This document shows positions 29,736 through 38,884 of a stretch of 39,913 bases of DNA, in pieces. The stretch is from NCBI RefSeq assembly GCF_000455225.1, contig NZ_HF954537.1, forward strand, positions 1,147,416 through 1,187,328. The letters are read 5' to 3'. The notes beneath the pieces are model-generated. The model was not told the origin of the DNA. It worked only from the letters and a program-made list of their open reading frames with translations, and ran no database searches. The stretch is from Megasphaera massiliensis. Lineage in GTDB: Bacteria > Bacillota > Negativicutes > Veillonellales > Megasphaeraceae. Numbering within the stretch: position 1 is the stretch's first letter; every line of letters starts with the position of its first letter. The position numbers and the translations under genes were made by a program.

Positions 29736-31161
29736 GATTTGCATCCCCTTCATGGCGTTCCATCCAGCGCCGGGCTGCCGCCGCCAAGGCATCGGCATCG
29801 TTGACGAGATCCTTATTCTGAACCCGTTTCAACAGGATGCGCAGGCACTGACCGGTCCGGTTCCGACACAGATCAGGAATGCGGCGGTCATAGACGAGAT
29901 CCTTCGTACTGACCGGCATGGCCTCTGCCAGCATGGCCATATACTCGCCAAAGGATTCTGTCCCTTCCGTATTAGAGTCAGGCCGGCCGCAGCCGATGAT
30001 ATCGCCGACGGACAGCGCCGTCGCCTGGCGGATGGCTTCAGCCAGTTCTTCTGTCCGGTGAAAAGGCCCTTGCAGGGCTTCGCGGCGAAGCCACTTGTCG
30101 ACGTCCCCTTCAGCCGTATTGGCAAAAAAGTGAAATTTCATATGGGTCTTGACCAGCCAGGCCACACGATCGGCAAAGGCCGGTTTCTTACGCCAGCGCA
30201 GCAAAATCTCTTTGGCCATATCGGCCCCCAGCGAATCGTGGCAGTAATCGGTATAACGGCCTTTCTTTTCACCGCGGATGCCGGGCAGGCCCTTGGCGAT
30301 GTCATGAAATAAGGCGGCATAGCGAACAGTCAGATCAGGTGGCGTATGAGCCACTGTCGCCAAGGTATGCACCCAGGCGTCAAAAAGATGGAAAGGCTTC
30401 GACTGCGGCGTATCGGGCAAGTGGCCTAATTCCGGCAGGATAGGAATCGCCGTATAAACCCCATTTTCTTTTTGACGGCACGAACAGGCTGCAAGGCCGC
30501 TGCGGACAAGAATATCCAAGCCGCGAAAAGAAGCCGGTGTCACCATCAGTCGGTCAAGTTCACTGACGACTCGCTCAAGGGACAAGCCGGAAACGCGGTC
30601 AAAGGCCGACGGCATGGCAGCTACGGTTTCCTTGGAAGCCATAAAATCGAGCTGACCGGCAAAACGGCACAGGCGAAAGAGGCGCAGGGCATCTTCCTGA
30701 AAACGACGCACGGGATCGCCGACGGTAACCAGCCGTTTCTTCTTCAAATCCTTTCGGCCGCCGACATAGTCGTAAATCTCACCGCTTCTGTCCATGGCCA
30801 AGGCGTTGACGGTAAAATCGCGGCGCAGCACGTCTTCGCGAAGGGACTCGGCATACCAAACCGATTCCGGCCGATGGCTGTCAGTACCGTAAGATTCACC
30901 GCGAAAAGTAGCGACTTCAAAGGGTTGTCCCTCAAGGACGACGACGACGATGCCAAAGGCTTCGGCGTTGATTTCCGCCGTATGCCAGCCCTTTTCTTCA
31001 GCGACGCGGCGGATATCGTCAGGCCGGGCCGACGTTGCAATGTCGTAATCATGAGGCGTCCGTCCCATGAGCAGATCACGGACAGCTCCGCCGACGACAT
31101 ACGCTTCAAACCCGGCCTCTTCCAGTGCCATAAGCAGTTGATGCGCTCGTTCTTCCATCAT
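29728..31161 (-). CDS. cca: CCA-adding enzyme / tRNA nucleotidyltransferase with HD domain
   Basis: Adds or repairs the 3' CCA of tRNA. The 477-residue protein has a class II nucleotidyltransferase head (GGAVRDLLMG at 24-33, metal-binding DYD at 38-40, RRDFTVNALAM). RNA-binding neck segments (FQEDALRLFRLCRFAGQLDF) follow. The HD-type domain in the second half has VHTLATVAHTPPD and AALFHDIAKG, then a C-terminal region. The HD domain resembles that of phosphohydrolase-containing CCA enzymes. Start ATG 31161 (MMEERAHQL) follows AAGGGGG; the frame from 31260 adds 33 residues lying beyond the predicted transcription start. It is the first gene of the block leading to the PBP, folD and cfa. Confidence 0.93.
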   Translation of the reverse strand: MMEERAHQLLMALEEAGFEAYVVGGAVRDLLMGRTPHDYDIATSARPDDIRRVAEEKGWHTAEINAEAFGIVVVVLEGQPFEVATFRGESYGTDSHRPESVWYAESLREDVLRRDFTVNALAMDRSGEIYDYVGGRKDLKKKRLVTVGDPVRRFQEDALRLFRLCRFAGQLDFMASKETVAAMPSAFDRVSGLSLERVVSELDRLMVTPASFRGLDILVRSGLAACSCRQKENGVYTAIPILPELGHLPDTPQSKPFHLFDAWVHTLATVAHTPPDLTVRYAALFHDIAKGLPGIRGEKKGRYTDYCHDSLGADMAKEILLRWRKKPAFADRVAWLVKTHMKFHFFANTAEGDVDKWLRREALQGPFHRTEELAEAIRQATALSVGDIIGCGRPDSNTEGTESFGEYMAMLAEAMPVSTKDLVYDRRIPDLCRNRTGQCLRILLKRVQNKDLVNDADALAAAARRWMERHEGDANHG

Positions 31162-31197
31162 CCCGGCCCCCTTTCCTTTAGAAATTAATGATGTTAT

Positions 31198-31226
31198 ATT
31201 ATAACACGAATAGACGGTACTGACCA
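31198..31226 (-). promoter_or_regulatory. Promoter of the cca operon
   Basis: TGGTCA (31221-31226) and a perfect TATAAT (31198-31203) are spaced by 17 bp on the minus strand. Transcription would begin near 31191, about 30 nt before ATG 31161. It is divergent from the cobalamin adenosyltransferase gene. Confidence 0.65.
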
Positions 31227-31247
31227 CTATCTGATAGCCTATCGTTA

Positions 31248-31256
31248 TGATATAAT
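31248..31256 (+). promoter_or_regulatory. Extended -10 promoter of the adenosyltransferase gene
   Basis: TGA directly before TATAAT (31251-31256) forms an extended -10; no strong -35 is visible. The predicted start is near 31263, about 50 nt before the TTG start codon at 31313. Confidence 0.55.
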
Positions 31257-31312
31257 TCACTCATAAGGTGAACATAACAGTCCGCCGGGGAACATAAAAA
31301 GGAGGTAATCTC

Positions 31313-31840
31313 TTGGACACTGGTTTAATACATCTATACTGCGGCGACGGCAAAGGCAAGACGACGGCCTCATTAGGGCTGGCCCTGCGCTGTGCCGGCC
31401 GTGGGGGACGCGTCCTCTTTTCCCAGTTTTTAAAAGGGCGGCCGACGGGAGAGCTCACGTCACTGGAGCAGATTCCGGCCATTACCGTCCTTCGGGGAAA
31501 ACCCATCTTAAAATTCACCTTCCAGATGACGGAAGCGGAGAAAGAGGAGACGAAGGCCGCCCAGACAGCCCTCTTCGACGAAGTCCGCACCTTCTGCCAT
31601 GACAACAAGCCCGATCTTGCCGTCTGCGACGAACTCATCGGAGCCTGCGCCCTAGGGCTGGTCCCGGAAGCAGAAGTCCGCCGTTTTTTACACGAAAAGC
31701 CGGCTAACACCGAAGTCGTCCTGACCGGGCGCAATCCCAGTCAGGCCCTCGTGGATCTTGCCGACTACGTATCGGAAATCAAAAAGATAAAGCATCCCTT
31801 CGATAAAGGTATCCCTGCCCGCCTGGGAATCGAAGAGTAG
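31313..31840 (+). CDS. cobO: Cob(I)yrinic acid a,c-diamide adenosyltransferase
   Basis: Adenosylates the cobalt of corrinoids with ATP to form the coenzyme precursor, the step before CobU. The 175-residue protein has the diagnostic P-loop GDGKGKTTAS at 11-20. FSQFLKGRPTGEL and the acidic Walker B-type segment DLAVCDELIGACALGLV are followed by the family end VLTGRNPSQALVDLADYVSEI. It starts with TTG at 31313, chosen because an ideal AGGAGGT lies 6 nt upstream and no ATG fits. It is followed 19 nt later by an amidohydrolase gene in the same direction. It works with the separate cobU-cobS cluster. Confidence 0.94.
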   Translation: MDTGLIHLYCGDGKGKTTASLGLALRCAGRGGRVLFSQFLKGRPTGELTSLEQIPAITVLRGKPILKFTFQMTEAEKEETKAAQTALFDEVRTFCHDNKPDLAVCDELIGACALGLVPEAEVRRFLHEKPANTEVVLTGRNPSQALVDLADYVSEIKKIKHPFDKGIPARLGIEE

Positions 31841-31859
31841 CCTGAAGGAGGCATCTCAC

Positions 31860-33119
31860 ATGATCAATATCTTTGAAGCTGTGAAAGAGGAACAGGAAGA
31901 ACTCATCGCCCTGCGCCGCCATTTCCACGAATATCCGGAATTATCAAAACAAGAAGACCGGACCATTGCTTATATTGCCCAAAAACTCGATGAATACGGC
32001 ATCTCCTACCGCATCGTCGACAAGGGCGGCCTCATCGCCTGGATTGACGGCAAGGGACCGGGAAAGACCCTGCTCCTTCGGGCCGACGTCGATGCCCTGC
32101 CAATTACGGAGGGTGAAAAGAATCTCTCCGTCCCTCGTGTCTGCCGCTCTCACCACGACGGCGTCATGCACGCCTGCGGCCACGACGGCCACATGGCTAT
32201 GCAGCTCGTCGCCGCCAAACTTTTAAACCGCTGGAAGGACCAGTGGGACGGCACAGTCCTCTTCATGTTTGAACGCGGCGAAGAAGCCTCCGGACCGCTT
32301 GAATACCTCCTGCGCTACCTCGAACAGGACAGTCCGTGGCACGTCGATGCCTGCTATGCCACCCACGTCCGCTGGGACATTCCGGCAGGGAAAATCGCCA
32401 TCTGCGACGAAGCTCCCATGGCCGGAGGCTTTGGCTTTGAAATCCGCATCGACGGCCACGGCGGCCACGGATCCCGACCGGACTTGGCCCAGAGCCCGAT
32501 TGACTGCTTCCACGATTTCTACGGCAACCTCCAGGCCCTTCGTATGCGCATCGTCCCGCCCAAGGAATGCCTGACCTATTCCATCGGCAGCCTGCACAGC
32601 GGCGACACACTAAACGTCATCCCCAATTCCCTGACCTTTTCGGGAACGTCGCGCTTCTTCAGTTATGACAATGCCGGGAAGGGCTTTTACGAAGCCTTTC
32701 AGGACATCCTAAAAAATTCCTGCCAAACCTATGGGTGCAGCTATGAGATCCTGCACATGCCCGACCCCTTATTCGAAGTGCAAAATGATCCTACCTGCGT
32801 CGGTATCGCCCGCGAGGCCGTCAAAAAGTATCTGGGCCCCGACGTCTTAACGGACTGCCAGCCCTGGATGGCGTCGGAAACCTTTGCCCTCACGGCTCGC
32901 CTCTACCCCGGCGTCCTGATCTTTACGGGCATCGAAAATAAAGAAAAAGGCTGCGGCGCCAATCATCATACGCCGGAATTCGACCTCGATGAAGACGGCC
33001 TGCCCTACGGAGCAGCAACCTGCCTCGGTTTTGCCCTCGATTATTTAAAAGAAAAGCCGGACATTCCCTTCAAAAGACCAGACGAGCCCCTTGAAAAACT
33101 CGTCGCCCGCAACATTTGA
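31860..33119 (+). CDS. M20 family amidohydrolase/peptidase
   Basis: Metal-dependent hydrolase of the M20D subfamily (hippurate hydrolase, N-acyl-amino-acid or indole-acetyl-amino-acid hydrolases). The 419-residue protein has RRHFHEYPELS at 19-29, the metal and catalytic segment HACGHDGH at 104-111 and the acidic pair ERGEEASGP at 138-146. A dimerisation domain around 190-320 is interrupted by GGHGGHGS. The C-terminal GANHHTPEFDLDEDGL supplies the last metal ligand. Start ATG 31860 has AAGGAGG 8 nt upstream. Its substrate is unknown; the neighbouring adenosyltransferase gives no functional clue. A strong terminator follows. Confidence 0.88.
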   Translation: MINIFEAVKEEQEELIALRRHFHEYPELSKQEDRTIAYIAQKLDEYGISYRIVDKGGLIAWIDGKGPGKTLLLRADVDALPITEGEKNLSVPRVCRSHHDGVMHACGHDGHMAMQLVAAKLLNRWKDQWDGTVLFMFERGEEASGPLEYLLRYLEQDSPWHVDACYATHVRWDIPAGKIAICDEAPMAGGFGFEIRIDGHGGHGSRPDLAQSPIDCFHDFYGNLQALRMRIVPPKECLTYSIGSLHSGDTLNVIPNSLTFSGTSRFFSYDNAGKGFYEAFQDILKNSCQTYGCSYEILHMPDPLFEVQNDPTCVGIAREAVKKYLGPDVLTDCQPWMASETFALTARLYPGVLIFTGIENKEKGCGANHHTPEFDLDEDGLPYGAATCLGFALDYLKEKPDIPFKRPDEPLEKLVARNI

Positions 33120-33124
33120 CCAAC

Positions 33125-33168
33125 ACGGTCCGAGACTGAAAACAATCAGTCCCGGGCCGTATTTTTTT
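33125..33168 (+). terminator. Terminator of the adenosyltransferase-amidohydrolase transcript
   Basis: A 15-bp stem with one mismatch and one G-U pair (33125-33139 with 33146-33160) and a 6-nt loop runs into seven T residues (33162-33168). The right arm overlaps the last 15 bases of the convergent HAD gene, including its stop codon. Confidence 0.92.
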
Positions 33169-33814
33169 CAAGGAGATCCGGTACTTCGGCAAGACTTTGA
33201 CAAATATGCCAGGCCATGGCCTGCACCTCTTTATCAATTTCAACCATATCCGGAATCCAAATGGACGGAATTCCGGCCCGATAGGCTGCCAAGATGCCGT
33301 TTTCTGAATCTTCCATGACCAGGGCCGTCTCCGGCAAGACACCGAGCTTCTCACAAGCAATGAGGAAGATATCCGGATCAGGCTTTCCGTGCGGCACTTC
33401 TTCCCCACTCTGGACGACATCGAAAAAAGACGCAATTCCCTTTCGCTCCAATAAGTATTCAATCATCGACGGTGGCGACGAAGAGGCAACGGCGCAAAGG
33501 AGGCCTTCTTTTCGGGCATAGTCTAAAACCTGACAGAGACCGGGTTTAAAAGGGATGTCGTGATGTCGATAATAGTCCATCTGCAGGGCCACTTCTTCTT
33601 GGCACACCTTGTCATAAGGATAGTCCGGCCCGAAAGCCTCTTCACAAACAAAGCGGGTCCTCACATTGTCACGACCTGCGATCTTATCATAGACCGTTCG
33701 ATCCAAATCATAGCCGTACCGGGCCGATATCTCTCGCCAAAAACGGTAGAAAATGGGCTCCGTATCAAACATCGTCCCATCCATGTCAAAAATTAAAGCT
33801 TTTCTTCTGTCCAT
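33146..33814 (-). CDS. HAD superfamily phosphatase (phosphoglucomutase-like)
   Basis: A 222-residue HAD hydrolase of the beta-phosphoglucomutase-like subfamily. Motif I is FDMDGTMFDTEP at 9-20, with the nucleophile and acid/base aspartates. The small helical cap follows, then motif II in AVASSSPPS, the lysine region HGKPDPDIF and motif IV MEDSENGILAA. This is a general phosphatase or mutase family and no substrate can be assigned. Start ATG 33814 has GGGAGG upstream; the longer frame from 33934 would cross the predicted promoter. The 3' end overlaps the terminator of the convergent plus-strand transcript. Confidence 0.85.
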   Translation of the reverse strand: MDRRKALIFDMDGTMFDTEPIFYRFWREISARYGYDLDRTVYDKIAGRDNVRTRFVCEEAFGPDYPYDKVCQEEVALQMDYYRHHDIPFKPGLCQVLDYARKEGLLCAVASSSPPSMIEYLLERKGIASFFDVVQSGEEVPHGKPDPDIFLIACEKLGVLPETALVMEDSENGILAAYRAGIPSIWIPDMVEIDKEVQAMAWHICQSLAEVPDLLEKNTARD

Positions 33815-33872
33815 ACTTCCTCCCTGTGTATAATGGTCCTCATTTGCAACCATAATTCTGAACTTCCCCTTT

Positions 33873-33900
33873 ATTATATCGAAATTAAGAGGAATTGCAA
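33873..33900 (-). promoter_or_regulatory. Promoter of the HAD gene with overlapping palindrome
   Basis: TTGCAA (33895-33900) and TATAAT (33873-33878) are spaced by 16 bp on the minus strand. A near-palindrome GGAATTGCAATTTCC (33891-33905) covers the -35 and could be an operator. Further AT-rich palindromes follow: GGTAATAATTATTCCC at 33917-33932 and GATAATATTATGAT at 33939-33952. Confidence 0.6.
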
Positions 33901-34017
33901 TTTCCCCTTCTATAGAGGTAATAATTATTCCCATTTTCGATAATATTATGATTTTTTCGCATTTATATTATTCTCATTTGCATTTTCATTATCTCTTGTA
34001 TCTTGCGTCAACTCTGC

Positions 34018-34023
34018 TATAAT
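34018..34023 (+). promoter_or_regulatory. -10 element of the CDF transporter gene
   Basis: A perfect TATAAT lies 31 bp before ATG 34054; the best -35 candidate is TTGTAT, 16 bp upstream (33996-34001). The leader of about 24 nt is too short for a manganese (yybP-ykoY) riboswitch. Confidence 0.5.
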
Positions 34024-34053
34024 AGAGGAAATCAGAAAGTCAGGTGAATCGAT

Positions 34054-35229
34054 ATGACTGAATTTATCATCCGCCGCTTCATTAAAAACTATGAAGACAC
34101 AGACAATAAAGGAGTCCGTGAACAGTACAGCATCCTCGGCGGCGTCTTAGGCATCATTTGTAATCTATTTCTCTTCGTCAGCAAATTTCTCGTCGGCATG
34201 GCCAGCAACAGTATCGGGATTTTGTCCGATGCCTTCAATAACCTGACCGACATGGGTTCCTCTTTCATTTCCATCATCAGTGCCAAACTGAGTAACCGTC
34301 CGCCCGATAAAGAACATCCCTTCGGCCACGGCCGCTTTGAATACCTGGCATCGCTTACCATTGCCATCATCATCCTCGTCGTCGGCTATAAGCTCTGCGA
34401 AACGTCGATTGGAAAGTTCTTCGAGCCGGAAGCCATGGAATTCTCCTACTGGAGCTTAGGGATTCTCGTCATCTCCATTGCCGTCAAGGTCTGGATGTGC
34501 GTCTACAACCGTTATATCGGAAAGAAGATAAATTCCAGCGTCAATGAAGCGACCGCCGCCGACAGCATCACCGATGCCATCGCGACGACCGGCGTCTTAG
34601 TCACGACCATCGCCCAGCAGTTTACGACCCTCCCCGTCGATGCAGCGGCCGGCACAGCCATCGGTCTCATGATCATGTACGCCGGCTACGGCATTGCCAA
34701 AGACGTCATCAATATTCTCCTCGGCAAGGCGCCGGATCCGGAGCTCATCGACGGCATCGTAGAAAGCGCCTTAAAGTGCCAATACGTCGTCGGCGTCCAC
34801 AACATCCGCATCCACGACTACGGCCCGGGTCGGATGTTCGGCACGATTCACGCCGAAGTCCCGGACACGGCCAATCTGGCCGACGTCCACGCCGCCCTCG
34901 ACGTATTGGAAGACGAATTAAAGGACCGCTACCAAATGGACCTCAACATCCACATGGATCCCTTGTGTACCGATCCCGATAAAATCGACGCCATCCGCCA
35001 CGTGTTGGACCACATCGTCCACGAAAAATACCCGCGCTACCATACGGACCACCTGCGCATGACCTCCGGTAACGCCCGCTTGAACATCATCTGCGACATC
35101 CACGTCCCGCCTGACGAATATAATAAAGAAAACATCGCCCGCATCCGCCGGGAAATCAACGCCTGCATGAGAAAGTACAACGACAAGTACCGCGTCGTCC
35201 TGGCCCAGATCATCGCCGACCCGCAATAA
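34054..35229 (+). CDS. Cation diffusion facilitator, probable manganese exporter
   Basis: Membrane antiporter exporting divalent metal from the cytoplasm. The 391-residue protein has about six membrane helices within residues 25-215, the family block DKEHPFGHGRFEYLASL at 85-101 and a long C-terminal cytoplasmic domain. The metal site reads N62-xxx-D66 in helix II (LSDAFNNLTD) and D170-xxx-D174 in helix V (AADSITDA). This Asn/Asp set, without histidine, matches the pattern known from streptococcal MntE rather than zinc-type HxxxD sites. Manganese selectivity is inferred from that pattern. It is transcribed divergently from the HAD gene and ends at a bidirectional palindromic terminator. Confidence 0.87.
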   Translation: MTEFIIRRFIKNYEDTDNKGVREQYSILGGVLGIICNLFLFVSKFLVGMASNSIGILSDAFNNLTDMGSSFISIISAKLSNRPPDKEHPFGHGRFEYLASLTIAIIILVVGYKLCETSIGKFFEPEAMEFSYWSLGILVISIAVKVWMCVYNRYIGKKINSSVNEATAADSITDAIATTGVLVTTIAQQFTTLPVDAAAGTAIGLMIMYAGYGIAKDVINILLGKAPDPELIDGIVESALKCQYVVGVHNIRIHDYGPGRMFGTIHAEVPDTANLADVHAALDVLEDELKDRYQMDLNIHMDPLCTDPDKIDAIRHVLDHIVHEKYPRYHTDHLRMTSGNARLNIICDIHVPPDEYNKENIARIRREINACMRKYNDKYRVVLAQIIADPQ

Positions 35230-35263
35230 AAAAGGTGAAGAAGGAATTCCTTCTTCACCTTTT
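35230..35263. terminator. Bidirectional terminator between the CDF gene and dnaE
   Basis: A perfect 34-bp palindrome with A-rich left and T-rich right flanks lies between the two convergent genes. It starts one base after the CDF stop and its end touches the dnaE stop codon, so one compact element ends both transcripts. Confidence 0.9.
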
Positions 35264-38200
35264 ATTTAACGACTAAAGACCGCGGTTCGAGCATGGCCTG
35301 CAGGGGCTGACGCAATTCTTCCGTCGTTTCGACCCAATACTGTTCGTCGGTCAGAATCGTCTTGCGACTGCCCATGAGGTGGAAATAAACTTTGACCTGG
35401 CCCGGATGTTGTTTCAGAACCTTGCCGATACGGCCGGCAAGGTCAGTCCGTTCGAGGTGGGCCGGGATCTTGATGAAGAGTTTCGTCCCCATGCCGGGAT
35501 GCCAGTAGTCTCCGGCCTCTCTAGCCGCGACAGCCGATACGACCGGTGTCGGCTGCGGGTCTGAGGCCGCCGTTTCCTGGCCGAGGGGCCGCACCTCTTC
35601 GGCCAAAATCTGGATGCTGTCGTCATTGATATCGGCTCGGCCGCGGATAGAGACGGCCATGTCGACGGCGACGAACTGCTGATAGCGCCCATAGGTCTTG
35701 GGGAATACGACGACCGACACAGCGTGGGTAAAGTCTTCGAGGGTGATGATGGCCATCTGCTCATTGCGCTTGGTCATGACCTGCTTTTTCGCCGTAATCA
35801 GACCGCCGACACGAAGCATCTTACCATCATACTGGCGCCCGTCTTCCCCATAGAGCAGCGATAGGGGACTAAGCTTATCCATGATTTCTTGATACTTGCT
35901 CAAAGGGTGGCCGCTGAAATAGAAACCGTCATACTCTTTTTCCATGGCCAGCCGCATTTCAATGGGATATTCCTCGATATCGGGGTATTCGAGGTCGGTC
36001 ATGACCTCTTCCGTATCGTCAAAGAGACCGATTTGGCCCGACGCATAGTCTTTTTGACTGAGGGACCCCATGGCCACAGCCTGATCGATGACGGCCATGA
36101 GCTGGGACCTTTTCTTGCCGAAGGAGTCCATGGCGCCGCATTTAATCAGGCTTTCCAGTGCCCTCTTATTGACTAAGTGATAGTCGACGCGGCTGCAGAA
36201 GTCGCCGAGGGACGAAAACGAGCCGCCTTCTTCCCGGGCTTTCACGATGGCATCGATGGCGTTGCCGCCGACGCTCTTGACACCGGACAGACCGAAGCGG
36301 ATGGCTCCGTCCTGAACGGAAAACATGGAGACGCTGTCGTTGACATCCGGCGATAAAACCTTGACGCCGTGGCGGCGGCACTCGGCGACGTAGTAGCTGA
36401 TTTTGCTGCTGTCGTTGATCATACTGGTCATGGTCGCTGCCATAAACTCGGCCCGGTAATGGGCCTTGAGGTAAGCCGTCTGCCAGGCAACGTAAGCGTA
36501 GGCTGCCGAGTGGGATTTATTGAAGCCGTATCCGGCAAAATAGACCATGAGGTCGAAAATTTTGTTGGCGATTTCATCAGAAATGTTATTCTTCCGCGTC
36601 CCTTCGAGGAAGTTAGCCCGCTGGGCTACCAGAATGGACTCTTTCTTCTTGCCCATGGCCCGACGCAGCAAGTCAGCCTGACCAAGAGAGAAGCCGCCTA
36701 AGACCGAGGCGATCTGCATGACCTGTTCCTGATAGAGGATGACGCCGTACGTATCCTTTAAGATCGGTTCCAGCTTCGGGTGCAGGTAGGTAACCTTCTT
36801 CTGACCGTGACTGCCCTTGATGAAGTCATCGACCATGCCGCTGCCCAAGGGGCCCGGGCGATATAGGGCCACGAGCGGAATCATGTCTTCAAAATGCTTC
36901 GGCGCCAGTTCCTTAACCAGGTTGGTGATCCCCGACGATTCCATCTGAAAGACGCCGGCCGTATCGCCTTCGGTCAAAAGCTTACACGTTTTCGGATCGT
37001 CGAGAGGAATAGCATCGATGTCGAAATCGATGCCGTAGTTCTTATTAATCATCTTGACCGTATCACCGATGACAGTCAAGGTTCTGAGGCCGAGAAAGTC
37101 CATCTTGAGCAGTCCCAGGTCTTCGACGAGATCCTTTTCATACTGCGTCGTAAGGTCGCCTTCCTTGGAGTGTTGGACCGGCACGTAATCGTCGACGGGC
37201 GCCGCCGAAATGACGACGCCGGCAGCATGGGTCGACGAGTGGCGCACCAAGCCTTCGAGAGATTTTCCGAAATCGACCAAACGGTGGACCGTATCGTTAG
37301 ACTCGTATTCACTGCGGAACTCTTTGCTCATCTGCAGGGCCTTGTCGAGGGTCATGCCCAATTCATTGGGCACCAGTTTTACGATGCGGTTCACTTCACT
37401 TAAGGGAATGTCGAGGACGCGGCCGACGTCACGCAAAACGGCTTTGGCCGCCAAGGTCCCGAAGGTGATGATCTGCGAGACGTGGCCGATGCCGTATTTT
37501 TTCGTAACGTACTGAATGACTCGACCTCTGTTTTCATAACAGAAGTCCATATCGATATCCGGCATGGTCACTCGTTCGGGATTTAAGAATCGTTCAAAGA
37601 GGAGATTGTACTTCAAAGGATCGAGGCCGGTAATGCCCAAGAGGTAGGCAACGACAGAACCGGCTGCCGAACCACGGCCGGGGCCGACGGGAATCTCATG
37701 GTCCCGAGCATATTTGACGTAGTCCCAGACGATGAGGAAGTATGACGGAAACCCCATGGTATCGATGACGCCGAGTTCATAATCAAGGCGTTCTTTTACT
37801 TCCGGCGTAATGGGATCGTACTTTTCAGAAAGGGCTTGTTCGCAGAGCTTTCGCAGATAGGAAGAATCCGTTTCGCCGTCGGGAACGGGAAACTGCGGCA
37901 AGTGGCGGTCGTCAAAGGAGATATCGACGTTGCATTTATCGGCAATTTCCAAAGTCGTATCCAAGGCTTCGGGCATATCCGAAAAGAGGTCGGCCATTTC
38001 ATCGCCGCTCTTCATATAAAATTCATTATTATAAAATCGGAAATGGGACGGATCGTCGAGGGTGCTGCCCGTCGAGATGCAGAGCTTGATTTCCTGAGCC
38101 GGCGCATCGGCCTGATCGATATAATGGTAGTCGTTGGTCGCCACCAATTTCAGTCCCAATTCCTGTGACCAGCGCTTAAAGACGGTACGGACCGTCTTTT

Positions 38201-38747
38201 CTTCAGGAATGCCGTGATTCTGGACTTCTAAATAGAAATCTTCTTTGCCAAAAATCGATACCAGTCTTTCCAAAGAGCGCCGAGCCCCTTGCTCGTTATG
38301 GTTGAGGATATCCTGCGGGACCTGACCTTCGATACAGGCCGTCGTCGCAATGAGGCCTTCGTGGTACTGCTCGAGCAAATCGAAGTCGACTCGCGGCTTG
38401 TGATAGTTGTTTTCCCCGTCGACGAAGCCTTTGGACACGATTTTAATGAGATTGTGATAGCCCTGATTGTTTTTGGCCAGCAACACCAGGTGGCAGAGCC
38501 GTTCCTTGGTCTTTTTCTCGAAACGGCTGCCGCGGGTCATATAGACTTCACAGCCGATGATGGGCTTGATGCCCTGGGCTTTCGCCTCCCGGTACAGATA
38601 GATGACGCCGTACATATTGCCGTGATCGGTAATGGCCACAGCGGGCATATCGAGTTCTTTCGCTCGCGATACCATGTCGGGAATCTTGCACAACCCGTCG
38701 AATAAACTGTACTGCGTATGAACGTGTAAATGAACAAAAGGCCGCAT
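35262..38747 (-). CDS. dnaE: DNA polymerase III subunit alpha (DnaE)
   Basis: Catalytic subunit of the replicative polymerase. The 1161-residue protein begins with a PHP domain ([24 protein letters not shown]). The HLHVH metal pattern there is intact, so PHP-based proofreading is possible. The polymerase core contains [16 protein letters not shown] and the catalytic PDIDMDF near residues 395-401, then fingers ([20 protein letters not shown]). A C-terminal OB fold is near 985-1060 ([16 protein letters not shown]). This is DnaE-type, without the embedded exonuclease of PolC. Start ATG 38747 follows GGGAGG; the TTG at 38753 is too close to that site. Confidence 0.97.
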   Translation of the reverse strand: MRPFVHLHVHTQYSLFDGLCKIPDMVSRAKELDMPAVAITDHGNMYGVIYLYREAKAQGIKPIIGCEVYMTRGSRFEKKTKERLCHLVLLAKNNQGYHNLIKIVSKGFVDGENNYHKPRVDFDLLEQYHEGLIATTACIEGQVPQDILNHNEQGARRSLERLVSIFGKEDFYLEVQNHGIPEEKTVRTVFKRWSQELGLKLVATNDYHYIDQADAPAQEIKLCISTGSTLDDPSHFRFYNNEFYMKSGDEMADLFSDMPEALDTTLEIADKCNVDISFDDRHLPQFPVPDGETDSSYLRKLCEQALSEKYDPITPEVKERLDYELGVIDTMGFPSYFLIVWDYVKYARDHEIPVGPGRGSAAGSVVAYLLGITGLDPLKYNLLFERFLNPERVTMPDIDMDFCYENRGRVIQYVTKKYGIGHVSQIITFGTLAAKAVLRDVGRVLDIPLSEVNRIVKLVPNELGMTLDKALQMSKEFRSEYESNDTVHRLVDFGKSLEGLVRHSSTHAAGVVISAAPVDDYVPVQHSKEGDLTTQYEKDLVEDLGLLKMDFLGLRTLTVIGDTVKMINKNYGIDFDIDAIPLDDPKTCKLLTEGDTAGVFQMESSGITNLVKELAPKHFEDMIPLVALYRPGPLGSGMVDDFIKGSHGQKKVTYLHPKLEPILKDTYGVILYQEQVMQIASVLGGFSLGQADLLRRAMGKKKESILVAQRANFLEGTRKNNISDEIANKIFDLMVYFAGYGFNKSHSAAYAYVAWQTAYLKAHYRAEFMAATMTSMINDSSKISYYVAECRRHGVKVLSPDVNDSVSMFSVQDGAIRFGLSGVKSVGGNAIDAIVKAREEGGSFSSLGDFCSRVDYHLVNKRALESLIKCGAMDSFGKKRSQLMAVIDQAVAMGSLSQKDYASGQIGLFDDTEEVMTDLEYPDIEEYPIEMRLAMEKEYDGFYFSGHPLSKYQEIMDKLSPLSLLYGEDGRQYDGKMLRVGGLITAKKQVMTKRNEQMAIITLEDFTHAVSVVVFPKTYGRYQQFVAVDMAVSIRGRADINDDSIQILAEEVRPLGQETAASDPQPTPVVSAVAAREAGDYWHPGMGTKLFIKIPAHLERTDLAGRIGKVLKQHPGQVKVYFHLMGSRKTILTDEQYWVETTEELRQPLQAMLEPRSLVVK

Positions 38748-38804
38748 CCCCAAAATCCTCCCTTATCCTACTCGGTCAAAATAGCCTGTTGCTAGTGATT
38801 TATC

Positions 38805-38813
38805 ATTATATCA
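38805..38813 (-). promoter_or_regulatory. Extended -10 promoter of dnaE
   Basis: TGA next to TATAAT (38805-38810) on the minus strand forms an extended -10; the -35 region is poor (TGTATA at 17 bp). The leader to ATG 38747 would be about 50 nt. Confidence 0.55.
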
Positions 38814-38843
38814 TATTCCGGCCTTGATATACAGACGGACGCC

Positions 38844-38871
38844 AAAAAAGAGACCGCCGGCAAACGGTCTC
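38844..38871 (-). terminator. Terminator of the small membrane protein gene
   Basis: A 7-bp GAGACCG/CGGTCTC stem with an 8-nt loop is followed on the minus strand by six T residues. It separates the small membrane protein gene from dnaE. Confidence 0.88.
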
Positions 38872-38884
38872 CTTCATACAAACC

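Noticed and set aside
31162-31260. Longer N terminus for the CCA-adding enzyme starting at 31260.
   Set aside because: The extension would span the TATAAT at 31198-31203 and has no family similarity; ATG 31161 has a good ribosome-binding site.
34024-34053. Possible yybP-ykoY manganese riboswitch ahead of the CDF gene.
   Set aside because: The leader after the predicted start is about 24 nt, too short for the element.
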